From Pleodorina starrii (taxonomy: Eukaryota > Chlorophyta > Chlorophyceae > Chlamydomonadales > Volvocaceae), in NCBI GenBank assembly GCA_030267565.1, contig BRXU01000003.1:2898001-2962000 (forward strand): a DNA stretch of 64,000 nt, written 5' to 3'. How positions within the stretch are numbered: the stretch's first letter is position 1; each line of letters opens with the position of its first letter. Below the pieces are notes generated by a model. The model was not told where the DNA came from. It searched no databases and was given only the letters and a program-made list of their open reading frames with translations. Positions 10,430 through 22,267 of this stretch are shown here, piece by piece. The translations under genes and the position numbers were made by a program.

Positions 10430-11450
10430 TAATGCCTGCCCCCGCCCACGCTCATGTGGTCATGCCGTCGCACCCAGGCTGCATGCCGGGCTGTGGTCAC
10501 TTCAGTGTCGAGGGCAGGGATGTACCGGATCACGGGCAGGGGCAGGCATGTGGCGTTTAGCAGCTGGGTGGATTGACGGGCAGGGCGTGCAGGACGGGTG
10601 CCTGGATCCGCCCATCGCAAACCGGGTAGCGGCAGTCCGTTGCCCCAGGTGCGTGAGCATTGTTGTGCAGCACTGTCGTGCCCCTAGCGTCCAACAGTGC
10701 CCCCCTTTCCCTTCCGACCGCTGACGGCGGGGCTTCACTGTCGTACAAATGGCTGGACGCCGGGGTCTGGGTTGGGTTGGGTCGGGTGGGTCTTAGATAC
10801 AGAAACCGGGGTGGTAGCAAGTACGAGATGCGCCGCCACTGGGATGGCACGATGAAGGTGCGGCAAGCTGCCGTGTTGGCAGTAGTTATTGCAATGGCAA
10901 CTGAGCCCACTGAGCTGGGTGTTGTGGAGGTGGAGCGGGGAAGGGCGGGGTAGCGGCGGGGAAGGGCGGGGCTGGGCTGAGCATGGCGGGGCCGGGCTGG
11001 CCTGCTGGGAGGGCTGGGCGGGGAGAGTCACGGCGGGGCCGGGCCGGGCCGGGCCGGGCCGAGCCGGGGCGGGGCGGGGCATGGCAGAGCAGGGCCGGGC
11101 CGAGCCTGGGCCGGGCAGGGCAAAGCACGGTAGGGCAGGGTTGGCAAGGGCTGGCAATGCTGGGCGAGGCACGGCGGGCCGGGGCCGGGCCGGGGCCGGG
11201 CGGGGCTGAGCGGGACCGGGCCGAGGCTGGGCTGGGCAGGGCAAAGCTGGGTAGGGCAGGGCTGGGCGAGGCACGGCGGGGGAGGGCCGGGGGCGGCACG
11301 CGGGGCAGAGCGGAGACGGGCGGGGGTTTATCCACGTAAATGTACCAGCCCGCAAAGGGCTTTAAAACGCAAGTACGTAACCTGTGAGATATCTGCAAAG
11401 CAAAGGAAGCGGGTAAGCTTGCAAGCAACGGCACGTTAGATACTCAAACC
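10430..11450 (+). repeat. Element 2 internal repeat arm (direct)
   Basis: Carries the CCGACCGCTGACGGCGGGGC (near 10717) and TCGTACAAATGGCTGGACGC (near 10740) modules and a G-rich tract at 10920-11320. The opposite-strand version of the same modules is at about 12,790-13,870, so the element contains a large imperfect inverted repeat. Confidence 0.65.
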
Positions 11451-11569
11451 AGAGTTGTAGCGAGTATGAGATGGTACGACGGTAGATGGTACCACTGGGA
11501 TGGTACGACGAAGGCGCGGCAAGCTGTAGCGTTGGCAGTAGTAATGGCAACTGAGCCAACTGAGTTGGG

Positions 11570-12030
11570 TGTTGTGGAGGTGGGGTGGGGGAGGGCGGGG
11601 CCGGGCGGGACCGGGCGGGGCCGGGGCGGGGAGGGGCGGGGTGGGGCTGGGCCGGGGCCGGGGCTGGGCTGGGCAGGGTGAGGCGGGGTGAGGCGGGGCG
11701 GGGCGGGGCGGGGGGGGGGCGGGGCGGGGCCGGGCCGGGCCGGGCCGGGCCGGGCCGGGCTGGGCGGGGCGGGCGAGCCACGGCAGGGGAGCACTGGGGA
11801 CGGCGGGGCACGACGGGGCGGGGTGGGTCTGTGCAGGGCAGGGTGAGGCACGGCGGGATGGTGCAGGGCCGGGCCTGGGCTGGGCCGGGCAGGGCAAAGC
11901 TGGGCAGGGCAGGGCTGGGCGAGGCACGGCGGGCCGGGGTCGGGCCGGGGCTGGGGCGAGGCACGGCGGGGGAGGGCCGGGGACGGCAGGGTGGGGTGGG
12001 GCAGAGCGGGGACGGGCGGGGATTTATCCA
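11570..12030 (+). repeat. G-rich low-complexity tract
   Basis: GGGCCGGGC/GGGGCGGGG iteration including runs of up to nine G. Same family as 1895-2265 and 4190-4610. Confidence 0.75.
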
Positions 12031-12059
12031 TGTATAGGCAGGCACGAGCCAATGAACGG

Positions 12060-14340
12060 ATTTGTGACGCAAACACGTAAACCTGTGAGATATCTGCAAA
12101 GCAAAGGAAGTGGGTAAGCTTGCAAGCAACAGCACGTCAAAAACACAAACCGGGGTTGTAGTGAGTACGAGATGCATCGCCACTGGTATGGCACGACGAA
12201 GGCGCGGCAAGCTGTCGTGTTGGCACCTCAAGGGACGCTGTGGGCAGTAGAAGATACCGCCCTTGGCTGCACCGACGAAACCGTTTTCGAGGACAGTGGC
12301 TTCATCTGCCCTTTCGACAGGCAGAGAGTGTCGCCCACACAAGAGTGAAACCGTTACATGAGGCCATTGGCCAAGTGCACAGCGGCAAGCCTGCCCCTGC
12401 ACTGCACACACGCTGCTGATGTGGCGGCTGGTATGTCAAGCCGGGGTGTTGGGTACCGAGGGTAATCGGTGGCTGGGTTTGCATGGTCAGGCACAGGGGA
12501 GGCTTGCCGGCTGCCAGCAGTGAGGATGCGTGCTGGAAGGGGCTACCGCTGAGCGGCAAGCAACAAAAATGCGACTGGCCAAACCGTGTTCATAGTCAAG
12601 CACCGAGCTCTTCTTTAGTAGAGCCCACGGCAACTAGCCTGTCAAGATTAAAGGCACCCACCCGAGTCCGAAGGTAGACGGGGGCAAGCAACCCTACCGC
12701 AGCATCCAGCAAGGCGCTCCACCCAACCCAACCCAAACCCCGGCGTCCAGCCATTGGAACGACAGTGAAGCTTGAAATCCTGGATATGGAGATCCGTTGA
12801 TTGGCTCGCGCCTATGCGTCGATAAACCGCCCGTCCCCGCTCTGCCCCGCCCCACCCCGCCGTCCCCGGCCCTCCCCCGCCATGCCTCACCCAGACCCGC
12901 CCAGACCCGCCTGGCCCGGCCCCGCCCCGTCGTGCCTTGCCCCGCTGTGCCTCGCCCAGACCCGCCCCGGCACCGCCCCGCCTTACCGCGTCCCCGCCCT
13001 CCCCCGCTCCACCTCCACAACACCCAGCTCAGTGGGCTCAGTTGCCATTACTACTGCCAACACGGCAGCTTGCCGCACCTTCGCCATGCCATCCCAGTGG
13101 CGGCGCATCTCGTACTTGCTACCACCCCGGTTTCTGTATCTAAGACCCACCCGACCCAACCCAACCCAGACCCCGGCGTCCAGCCATTTGTACGACAGTG
13201 AAGCCCCGCCGTCAGCAGTCGGAAGTTTGACATCCTGGACATGGAGATCCTTGTTGAGGGTGTTGACAAACACCGGACCGGCTGCCGAAGCTCAACACAC
13301 CTCACCCTGCCCGGCTACGGTGCAGGGCTTGAAATGATATCGTGCCCGGCCTAGTACATTGCCCAGCTGCTGAACGTGCCCCCGATGTGGCACCCAGTTC
13401 CTGCGGAAGTGGGGAAGGGGCGCGCTACTTGACGAACGTGCACCAGCACGTGCTTGCTGCACATCCCTGACTCTTGCAATCCGGCGACGCATCCGTGCTA
13501 TCGGCGTTGTACGGCAGTGGGAAAGGGGGACGCTGTTGGACGCTAGGGGCATGACAGCGCTGCACAACAGTGCTATCACACCTGGGGCAACGGACCGCCG
13601 CTACCCGGTTTGCGATGGGCGGATGCCTGCCCCTGCCCGCAATCCGGTACATCCCTGCCCTCGACACTGAAGTGCCTGCAGCCCGGCACGCACCCTCGCC
13701 AGTATCAGCCGCAGGCCCGGCTACCTGCCCCCATGCACAGCCGGAAGCACAACGCATTGCTACCACCCTTACCCGTCCCCACGCTTACCTGCAGGCTGCA
13801 CAGGGCATCCACGCCTGCCAGCTGCTGCTGCCCGCGCGCACCCTGGACCCGTGCACGGCAGCATTAGCCAGTAGGGAAGGGGGTTAGAGCATTCGGCGCA
13901 ATGGCGATGGGAGGAAGATGTGAGCAGGTGGCATCGTCACCAGAGGAAAAGCAAGGTCGAGAGCAGGCAAGCAGGCAACACACCCCAACCTAGCGGCTGC
14001 ACGGCGCGAAAGAAAGGGAGTTCTTGGGTGCAAACCAGACCTAGACTTGACAACCGACCACCGACACCCCCACCCCATGCACCAGACCCAGACCCCCGCA
14101 AGAAGCACGCCTGCAGCCAGCGCGACGCCGAACCCTCGAACCTCGACGGGGCCGCTGGCCCTGGGCGTGCAGCCTGCTCCCTCAGAACAGATGCACCCAC
14201 AACTGGCACCCAGACCTGCACCCGAACCCCGACGGGACAGACACCCCGGGCCCGGGGAAGGGAAAGGGGTTGCTGCTTGACACTTGGGGTGCGACAGTGC
14301 TGCACAAGTAGCCCGCACACCTGGGGCAACGGACCGCCGC
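12060..14340 (-). repeat. Element 2 inverted counterpart of the element 1 core
   Basis: On the minus strand this matches element 1 from about 2,260 to 5,430 in the same order, minus the ~560-bp segment that includes the SINE. C-rich tracts at 12,830-13,010 correspond to element 1's G-rich block. No gene is supported. Confidence 0.68.
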
Positions 14341-14489
14341 TATCCGGCATGCAATGCGCCAGCTTGGGGGCCAGAGGAGGGGTTATGCCAGCAGAGACAT
14401 CCACGAGACCCGGACCCCCGCAAGAAGCGTGCCTGCAGCCGGCACAACACCGAACCCCCGAACCGCGACATGCTTGCAGCTGCCGACTT

Positions 14490-15800
14490 GCACCCTGGCC
14501 CCACCCTGCCCCGCCCTGCACTGCCCCGAAGTGCCCTGCCCCGCCCCGCCCTGCCCCGTTCCATGCCGCCCCGCCCTGCCCGCCCTTGCCCGCCACGCCC
14601 TTCCCTGCCCTTCCCCGCCCCGCTCCACCCCACCCCGGCCTACCCCTTCCCCGCCCTGCCCCGTCCCGCCCCGACCCGCCCCAACCCGTCCCACGCCGCC
14701 ATACCATGCCCCGCCCCGCCCCGTCCCGCTCCATCCTGCCCCACCCCGCAGTGCCCCTCCCAGCCCCGGCCTGCCCCGGCCCCGCCCCATTCCGCCCTGC
14801 CCCGGCCCGCCTCACTGTGCACCCTACCCTACCCGCCCAGCCTGTCCCCTCCCCGCCCCGCCCCGCCGCGGCCCCGCCCCACCCCGCCCTGCCCCGCCCC
14901 TCACTGCCCCGCCCCGCCCCGTCCTGACCTCAAACTGGACGCCTTGTCCCAAACGCCCGAACCCAAACCAGGCCCCCCAACACCTCCGCAGCCGCCTTCT
15001 CCCTCCGCGCCCCCAAAACCTCCTCGTGCTGTACCGGCATAGTTATGCACCGTGTTGCACCGCAACGCCCCGCCCCGAGACGCATCGCAGTCTGCACCTG
15101 GTAAATGTTGAGAGGCGTGGTGGCATGGTGCGTGTAGATGAATATTCGATGGCGGTGCTGTATGGAGGGTACGGGCAGCCGCCATGCCGCCAGAAACATG
15201 GATGGCCTGTGAGGCAAGGGGGGGAGGGAAGGAGCGGCGGTTGATTGAAAGATTAGGGAGGGGCGCGTTGCAGTGCAGGGTGGTACCGGAGCCGATACAT
15301 CGTGGCCAGGTGGGCAGTGGTGAGGGCGGGTCGGGGATAAGCTGGTCGGTGAATGGTGGGCAGGGGTTCCGGAGGGTTCCACGGCTGCTGGTGTGTAAGC
15401 AATAATGTACCCAGACATTTGGCGGTCCCCGAGGAGGGCGGCCTCGATGGATGCGTGCAGCTCCTTGCCGAGTTGCACCCTTGCCCCGCCCTGCAGTGCC
15501 CCGAAGTGCCTGCCACACCCGGCCCTGCTCTGCCCCGCCCGTCCCGCTCCACCCCACCCTGCCCCTTTCCATCCCCCCCCACCCTGGCCCGCCCCGCCCT
15601 GCCCCTCCCCGCCCCGGCCTGCCCCTGCCCCGCCCCATTCTGCCATCCCCCGGCCCGCCCCACAGTGCGCCATCCCCGCCCCGCCCCGCCCTGCCCCTTC
15701 CCGCCTGTCCCCGCTCTGCCCATCCCTGCACCGGTCCCACCCCGCCCTGCCCCGCCCCGTCGCTCCACCCTGACCTGCCCCCACCCTGCCTGCCATATTT
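14490..15800 (-). repeat. C-rich low-complexity tracts
   Basis: Two long CCCCGCCCTGCCCCG-type stretches (about 14,490-14,930 and 15,480-15,780), on the opposite strand to the tracts further left. Proline-rich frames here are composition artefacts. Confidence 0.72.
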
Positions 15801-15867
15801 GGTTGGCCACACGACGGCTCTGGTGGCGTCCTGAGCTCCTGCAAATCGTGGAGGGCAGTCACGGCAG

Positions 15868-16194
15868 TCACACGATAAACCATGCAAATAGGTGACCGGC
15901 ACACGGCGCACCTCGGCTTTCTTGACCCAGGTAGGTCCGGAGGGACTCAACAGTTGCAGTGGAGCCCAGGAGCTGCATAAGGGCCTTGGTCTCCTGGTTG
16001 TTGAAAAACAGACCCGCATTCGTTTGACTCTGAAAGATTAGTTTCCCGCCAAAGCCGTTATACAGCATCGAGCTCACCACCTCCCCATGGTCGTTAAACT
16101 TTATATACTGAAGGCTAAAAGCGACGCTGCCGAGGCTTGGTTTGGTGCAACAGCTTTCCAGCCGTCTAAAATCAACTCGTCTCCAGGTTTGCAC
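15868..16194 (-). CDS. Hypothetical protein fragment inside element 2
   Basis: A 108-codon minus-strand frame with ordinary amino-acid composition: FSLQYIKFNDHGEVVSSMLY, then GGKLIFQSQTNAGLFFNNQE and ALMQLLGSTATVESLRTYL. It contrasts with the biased frames to its right and left and starts exactly where the C-rich filler stops. It could be a captured host exon, which CACTA elements often carry, or a remnant of an element protein. No family is recognised and no splice partner is evident. Confidence 0.3.
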   Translation of the reverse strand: MQTWRRVDFRRLESCCTKPSLGSVAFSLQYIKFNDHGEVVSSMLYNGFGGKLIFQSQTNAGLFFNNQETKALMQLLGSTATVESLRTYLGQESRGAPCAGHLFAWFIV

Positions 16195-17380
16195 TCGCAG
16201 ATTTAACAGCCAATGTGGTAGATACCTATCTTAATATTGGTTTAAAGTTTGCGAAGGAGGCTGAAGTCCTTTCGAACACTGTGCACTAGAGACTCGAAAG
16301 TGGTTGCCATTGAACGCACGCTGTTTTAGCCCGGCTAGTGCTTCAGTATAATTGTCCTCGTTCGCCTAGGGAATATTTCGGGAGCTAGCCTTACGTGTTC
16401 GGTATGTTCAGTCTGTGGAACCATACCGTACTCATTCCAAAGTCGAGGAGTACGACAGGGTCCCCTCCTAAGAGACTGAGATTGTTCATTACCATTGTAA
16501 TACCTGTCGGTTTAATTTGCTAAGGTCGTTATTGCATAAAGAATAGTTGTACTTGCCACTAACAGGATACGTGCTGGAATTCCCGGTCGTATGGCATTGA
16601 CTATGGCCTGTTCTGCTATTATGTTCTCTACTAATAAAATGTAACGTATTGGTTCCTTGAGCCTATTGCCTTGGCGTACTTGCTTTTAAGCAAACCTTTA
16701 GGCAGGCAGTAACAATAGTCAATCATGCGACCCGGAACTCCCTTGGAGCAAACCTGTTACAAGGCTCTACTCAGTGCATCTTCCGTTTTCTCTGGAAGCA
16801 CCCGGGCGCTGTCGCTGAAGCTTTTGGCCTGCACGGGGCCACACCGTCTTGCCGTTGCATGGCGTCCACTTGTTGGAAAGCTCGCTGGCTATCTTCTGCC
16901 TTGTATGGCTTGTATGAAGGTATGCTGCTGTACTTTTTTATAGTCATGTATCGAACTGGAGCTCCTAGACTTGAGGTTGCTCATCTCTCCCTCCAATGCT
17001 ACAAACCTGAAGCTTTTTGCGTGCTGCATCTGTTTGAACTTGCAGGAATGCATTTCGCTATGCTGTGGCACCTTTAGCCGTGCTGGGCTACCAAGGATGG
17101 GCTGACACCACCCAGTAAGTAAACGTTGACTGCCGCACTAGCTTTCCTTTGTGTGATGCTGAATATCATGTTCATGATGTTGGGCTTGCAGGGTCTCGCC
17201 TCCAGATGTGGCCAGGGCCTCGCCTTTCAGCAGCGTTTTCGTTTTCCTTGTGCCCCAGGTTGCCAGGCAGGGAGCTTTGCGGCCAGGTAAGGCTTGGCCC
17301 ATTGTAATAAAGGATCCCCAGTGCAACTGGTGCATCCACTCAACTGAACGGTGGTTCTTACCACCCCCATCTGTGACACA
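16195..17380. other. AT-richer interior of element 2, no gene recognised
   Basis: Mixed-composition unique DNA. Short frames at 16,725-17,100 (70 codons) show no recognisable domain. Confidence 0.35.
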
Positions 17381-17382
17381 CT

Positions 17383-17630
17383 TCGTATATGGGAAACACC
17401 CAGGACACGCTTCTTAACAAAGCTTCGTTCGAAGCAGAAATACAAACTTCCTAATTGGGGACCTTTTTCCATACAGCCAGATACGAACTTCGTGTTCGAG
17501 TGACAATAATAGACTTCGTTGTGACTTCGTATCCACTTCGTATCCTGTGCAATATACGAAGTGGATACGAAGTCAGGCCCAGATAATACGAAGCCCAAAT
17601 ACGAAGTCGGGAGGCCAAAAATACGAAGTT
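17383..17630 (-). repeat. Right subterminal TACGAAG array of element 2
   Basis: About a dozen copies of TACGAAG/CTTCGTA, including two perfect 21-bp arms at 17523-17543 and 17554-17574 separated by 10 nt. Confidence 0.82.
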
Positions 17631-17655
17631 TTGACCCCCCCTTTTTCCCAGAGTG

Positions 17656-17988
17656 TATTCCATTGAGGTCATAGCGTGTGAATTGCAATGAAAACGTTCG
17701 CGGCGAAAAGTTTGCGTCCACGATAACAATAGCAGCACCACCAGCTATAGAGCCTGTGCATGAAGAAAATGATTATTAATTCGAGACGGCTAGTTATTAA
17801 AGTAGTATACAGTGACCACTATACGTATTATGTCGACGGATATGGTGTTAGAAGAAGTGTGTACGGCAGCAAGGGCAACCATGGTTGCGCTCTTGCCGGC
17901 AGCAGTCGCGCACTTTAATTACGGAGCTACATCGAACTTCGATTCTCCTCAACAAATATAGCTACCACTGGATCCCCATGCTCGTAGA
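17656..17988. other. Upstream region of the transposase gene
   Basis: Starts with the TAT target duplication of element 2. Contains no convincing frame. It may hold the promoter and 5' UTR of the transposase gene; no core promoter motif is asserted. Confidence 0.35.
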
Positions 17989-20900
17989 ATGAACCAGCAG
18001 ACAGCCATTACGGCGGAAATGGATGATGCCGCGCCGGAGACAGCCGGCCCTTCGATGCGCCCCGTGCGCGCGATAAATCGGGCAGTACACGAGGCCTTTG
18101 AGGCAGCACTCGAGCGGCCCAGGGCCCCTCCGCACGACCCGGGCCCGGCGAGCACGAGCTTCACATTCGTGTCGAGGCCAGCATTGCTTGCAGTCTCTAT
18201 GCGCCCCACCGCACGGAGAATGGCGCCAACAACGCAGACTTCACCGGCGTCGCTGCGTCCCCCACTCGGCCCCTCGCCGCAAAGGCAAAGCCCACGTGTG
18301 GCAGCAGCAGTGAGGGCCAGTTGTGATCTTCCCCGGCAGCCACAACTGGACGGCGTGATGCCCGGCGGGGCTGCGTCGCCTGGCAGAACAGCATCACCTG
18401 GCGGCGCAGCATGGCCTGTTGCAGCATCGCCATCTGGCGAGGCAGTGCCGCCTGGCCAGGAACCTGCACCTGGAGGGGATGCAGGAGATGGCGGGGATGC
18501 AGCACCAGTAGCTGCAGAACCGCCTGCCGTCGACGACGATGACCCTGAGGAGTGGGGTATCTATGGCGATGGCCAGGTTGCTGATGCAGCTGGGCCATCC
18601 AATCTGAATCCCGCCGTCGTGCCTGGCCCAGCTGGCCCAGCTGATCAGGCAGGTCCAGCAGATGGTGTACTGCGGCTGGAAGACATGGACACCTTCATCC
18701 CTGCCGCAGGTGGGCTTTGCTCCGTGGTCTCTCTAGGGCTCCTCTGCTTCCATCCGCCCTCACATGCCACCTTCCCTGCCCCCCCCCGTTACGTTACCGT
18801 TCACGGGCTCCGGCCTATACGTGGATAACCCCCGTTCTCCCCACGCTACCCGCCAACAGCCCGAGCTGCACGGGCATCGAGAATCCGGTCACGCTTCCCT
18901 GGGCGTGATGGCGGGCCTAGGCGACGGCGCTTCGAGAAGGTTTCGATTCGTCACCTGCCAGAAAATGACGACGCTGTGCGGGAAGTGGTCCGAAGCGTTT
19001 GTGCGCAGGCGGTAGAGCAACGGGACTCCAGTCCTGGCGCGACTGAGTCCGCAGTGTGCTGCATGTTAAGCAGTACTTACGAGCAGTTTACAGGCCCGCA
19101 CGCCAGCATCGTCCAGCACCGTACGGCCCCATACCTACCCCGTACCTTCAAGCAGGTCTTGACAATGCTTGAGGCCGAATTTGGTTACTCCTGGCCCCAG
19201 CTTGTCAAGTATGACATGTGCTCGTGCGGCTTCGTTTACCGTTGCGAGCACGCATCAGCACAGTCCTGCCCAGCCACTTCACCCGGGACTGGGCGGCCAC
19301 ACGTGTGTGGTGCACCCCGCCAGCAGGCCCGGGCTCTGACTTACAGCCCAATCGCTCAGTTCTGCGAACGGGTCTACGGCGACCCTGAGCGGGCTAAGGA
19401 GTTTTCGTCATGGCTCGAGCGGCAAAGCGCCGATCCCAACATCATGCTAGACATATGTGATGGCGAGGCCGTGCGGAAGGCGCTAGCAGATGATCAGAGG
19501 TTCTCTGAGGACCCCCGCAACCTCATCTGCGTGCTTGTCACGGACCCCTTCATCGTAAGTCGGGGTTTTCCAGCGGGCTTGAAGTCACGGGGCGTGGTTG
19601 AAGTGGGCAGTGTTAGTTGATTACAATGGCGTGGATCATAGCGGCTGCTAGAGGCCGCCCGCGGGCCCCCGTTGTTCCCTCATCTTGGGCTTCATTTTGT
19701 TCGTCTGCTCCGCCTCTCATCACATCCCCCGCGTGAACCATCATGCGGCGGCTACCCTTGTTTCTGGCGCTCCCCATCCCTGTTTGTGCCACTGCACCTG
19801 ACCACAGCGATGTCTACTAGCCACAGCTCAGCCTCCGGCCTGCTTACCCCCGCTGACAGGTGCCAGGGGATGAACGGGAACGCTCAAGCACGCCGTGGGT
19901 CCTGCTTGTCGTCAACGCGCCGGCCGACAAGCGCCATGAGCTAGGCTACTGTTCAGTGCTGACCCTTATGGGTGGCAACGTCAAGCCGCCTGGCGGGGAG
20001 CCAGCTCCCATGGACCACAACCACGTCCTAGCCATCATCAAGGACGAGCTTGCGTCCCTGGAGGCTTTCGGGGTGGAGGTGTACGACGCCAACGCACAAG
20101 ACACCTTCCGTTGCCATGTCAAGGTGGTTGGCATCGTCTCCGATTACCGTGGGCTCCAGAAGCACGTCGGCATCAAGGTGTCCCCGGCAATCCACGGCTG
20201 CTTCAAGTGCTGGCATGAGGGAGAGCGTGTCGGCCACAAGACCATCTACCCCAACCACCATTCCTACCTGCCAGCAGACAAGACCGGCCTACGTGAGGCG
20301 TTATCTGGACAGCGCTACACTCGGTCTCAGCCAGCTGATAAGGCCCCGCCCACACCCCGCTCTGACGCTGCGTTGCGTCACGGCTTTGAAAGCCCATCTT
20401 AGCAACCGCCAGCACCTCAGCAGGACGGCCACCGCTGGTCCGGCACCTTTGGCGTCCCTGGTACCCTCAAGTCGCCCCTTTACTAGCTTGCCTCCTTCTT
20501 CCCCGTCCTGGGCATCAATTACGACGCCATGCACACCATTGGAGGCGTGCTGAAGGACGTGATCATCTTGTACCTTCAGGGCCTGCGTTCACGGGGTGCC
20601 GGCGTGTCAGCGATCGACGAGCGTAACCATGTAAAGGTCTTTGCCTATGGCAGGATTTCCGTGCCGCGTTGCAGCTCGTTGCTGAGCGTGCTCCCCGCAC
20701 CATTGCTGGCCGCTTCTCGCGCTTGACCACTGCCAGCAAGAAGGCCAAGACCCACACCTTCTTCCTGTTAGCAGGGCCCTTTGGGGCGTACGCCGTGGTC
20801 TCGGCCTCCTTGCCGCGGGGTGTCTGTTCGGCACTGCTGGCACTGCTGAACGCCTGCTCGGACTTGTGGGACAAGGTCCAGGACCGCCGCCGCCTTAATG

Positions 20901-22267
20901 CCCTACGGGAGCGTGTGGTGGAGGCCGTCTGCCTCGTGGAGCTGCATATGTCGTGCAACGAACTGGACATCAAGCTCCACAACCTCATCCACCTGGTGGA
21001 CGCAATCAGGAATTTGGGTGAGTCAGCGGGATGTGCGTTTGCTGGCGTGAGACCTGCTTGTGTAAGGCTTGAAACGGCTGGGCGAACACACACGGTTATG
21101 GGGGCTGCACAGTCGGAAATGCGAAAGGCGTTCCGGATGTTGCGTCGCAGTGTAGTTCAAAGCGCGGCCTGCCATCCCTGCAGGACCGCTTTTCGCTCAT
21201 GCCATGTTCCGGCCTGAGTCCCTCTGGGGCAAGCTGGGCCGATGGGCGCACAGCAAGCGGTACCTCGAGTCCTCTATGCTATATGCAGCCATCGATCGGG
21301 AGGTTTTGCTGCCTCTGCTGCGCGAAAGGGCAAAGGTAAGGAGACGTGTACGGGACTTGCCACCTGCCGCCTTTGGTCAGCACCCGTGCACTGTGCAGGA
21401 TGGACGGAGGTGTGTGTTCGAATTACGCCCTGCTCTGCGCTACCTCGGTCTGCACAGCACTGCATTGCTCGTTTACATGCTTGTGTGCATAGGAATCTAT
21501 GGCCTCCTCCGTTGTTACAAACCCAAGATACCACCCTGAACATCCCACAGGTCCGAAGGGAAAACCCCGACGCACGCCACGGTGCCGGCCTCCATGAGCC
21601 GGCTGCCGAGGATACCATCGAGCCGGAGCTGACGATGTGGTGCGAGGAGGCTTTCTTCCAGTCGGCTCATGACTTGTCGTGGGGGCGCAAATTGAAGGCG
21701 GTGGATCTGACCATCGAGGAGGTTGCATACCTCAACGCCACCTACTCCAGGTCTGATCTGGAGGAGGCGGTCGGGGGCTCGGCAACCGTGCGGGGTTATA
21801 AGGAATTCTGGATCGGCGGGATGAAGCTGTGCCTTGGTAGCTGGTTCCTGTGCCGGCCTGACGAGAACGGGTCCGATAAGCTCTGGTTTGGCAGAGTGAA
21901 CGGCCTCTACCGCCACGTTGGTGGTGATGATGTCACACGGCAGCTTGTACGGGCTGAGTGGTTCCACTCGTATCAGGAGGAGCACGGGACAGGCAGGCAG
22001 GCACGGGTAATTGTTACCCTGTATGACTCCGACATGCGCTGCCCTTTGTTGAGCGATGAGCCCTACGAGCACGAGGTCGACGGGCCCTGGATAATGGCAG
22101 ACGGGATTGTGCCCTGGTCCTGTGTGGTGTGTGAGCACCCAACCAAGCGGGGGGGCCCTGGTTGCACTGGCCCGGCATTGGCACATCCTGAGGAACCTTC
22201 CCGCTTACCCGCGGGCGCCATGGCTGTCGTAGGGTTTGGCGCCCGCATTGCCCGCTGCGCCGGCTGA
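17989..22267 (+). pseudogene. CACTA (Tnp2/Transposase_21-like) transposase gene, spliced, partly decayed
   Basis: A phase-consistent exon model explains most of the locus: 17989-18709, 18860-19554, 19860-~20620, ~20655-21017, 21184-21335 and 21551-22267, with donors such as GTAAGT (19555), GTGAGT (21018) and GTAAGG (21336) and CAG acceptors. Exon 1 is a Pro/Ala-rich acidic N-terminus. Exon 2 has a Cys/His cluster (YDMCSCGFVYRCEHA) and ends at CVLVTDPF, the first catalytic-Asp region. Exon 3 resembles the Tnp2 core: PWVLLVVNAPADKRHE, VEVYDANAQDTFRC, GIVSDYRGL, then CFKCW. Later exons match the DUF4218-like part (FFLLAGPF; LVELHMSC; PLFAHAMFRPESLWGKL) and a C-terminal DUF4216/BAH-like part (DKLWFGRVNGLYRH; RAEWFHSY). 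Two in-frame TAG codons (20400, 20484) and a frame change near 20,600-20,660 suggest decay, or introns I could not define. Its own terminal repeats were not found. Confidence 0.75.

Larger units (their letters stand above)
8986..17655. mobile_element. CACTA/EnSpm-type DNA transposon 2, apparently non-autonomous (8,670 bp)
   Basis: Perfect 15-bp terminal inverted repeats, CACTCTGGGAAAAAG at 8986-9000 and its complement at 17641-17655, are flanked by TAT on both sides (8983-8985 and 17656-17658). Subterminal regions are packed with TACGAAG words (9004-9461; 17383-17630), facing opposite ways at the two ends. The terminal sequence is clearly related to element 1 (CACTC-GGG-AAAA-G), but the subterminal motif is different. 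Inside are a very GC-rich block, repeated G- or C-rich tracts and modules shared with element 1; no transposase frame was found. The class call rests on ends and target duplication; dependence on a helper transposase is inferred. Confidence 0.87.

Noticed and set aside
1784..15900. Proline/arginine- or glycine-rich frames in the G- or C-rich tracts
   Set aside because: Pure consequences of GGGGC-type low-complexity DNA; overlapping versions exist in all frames.
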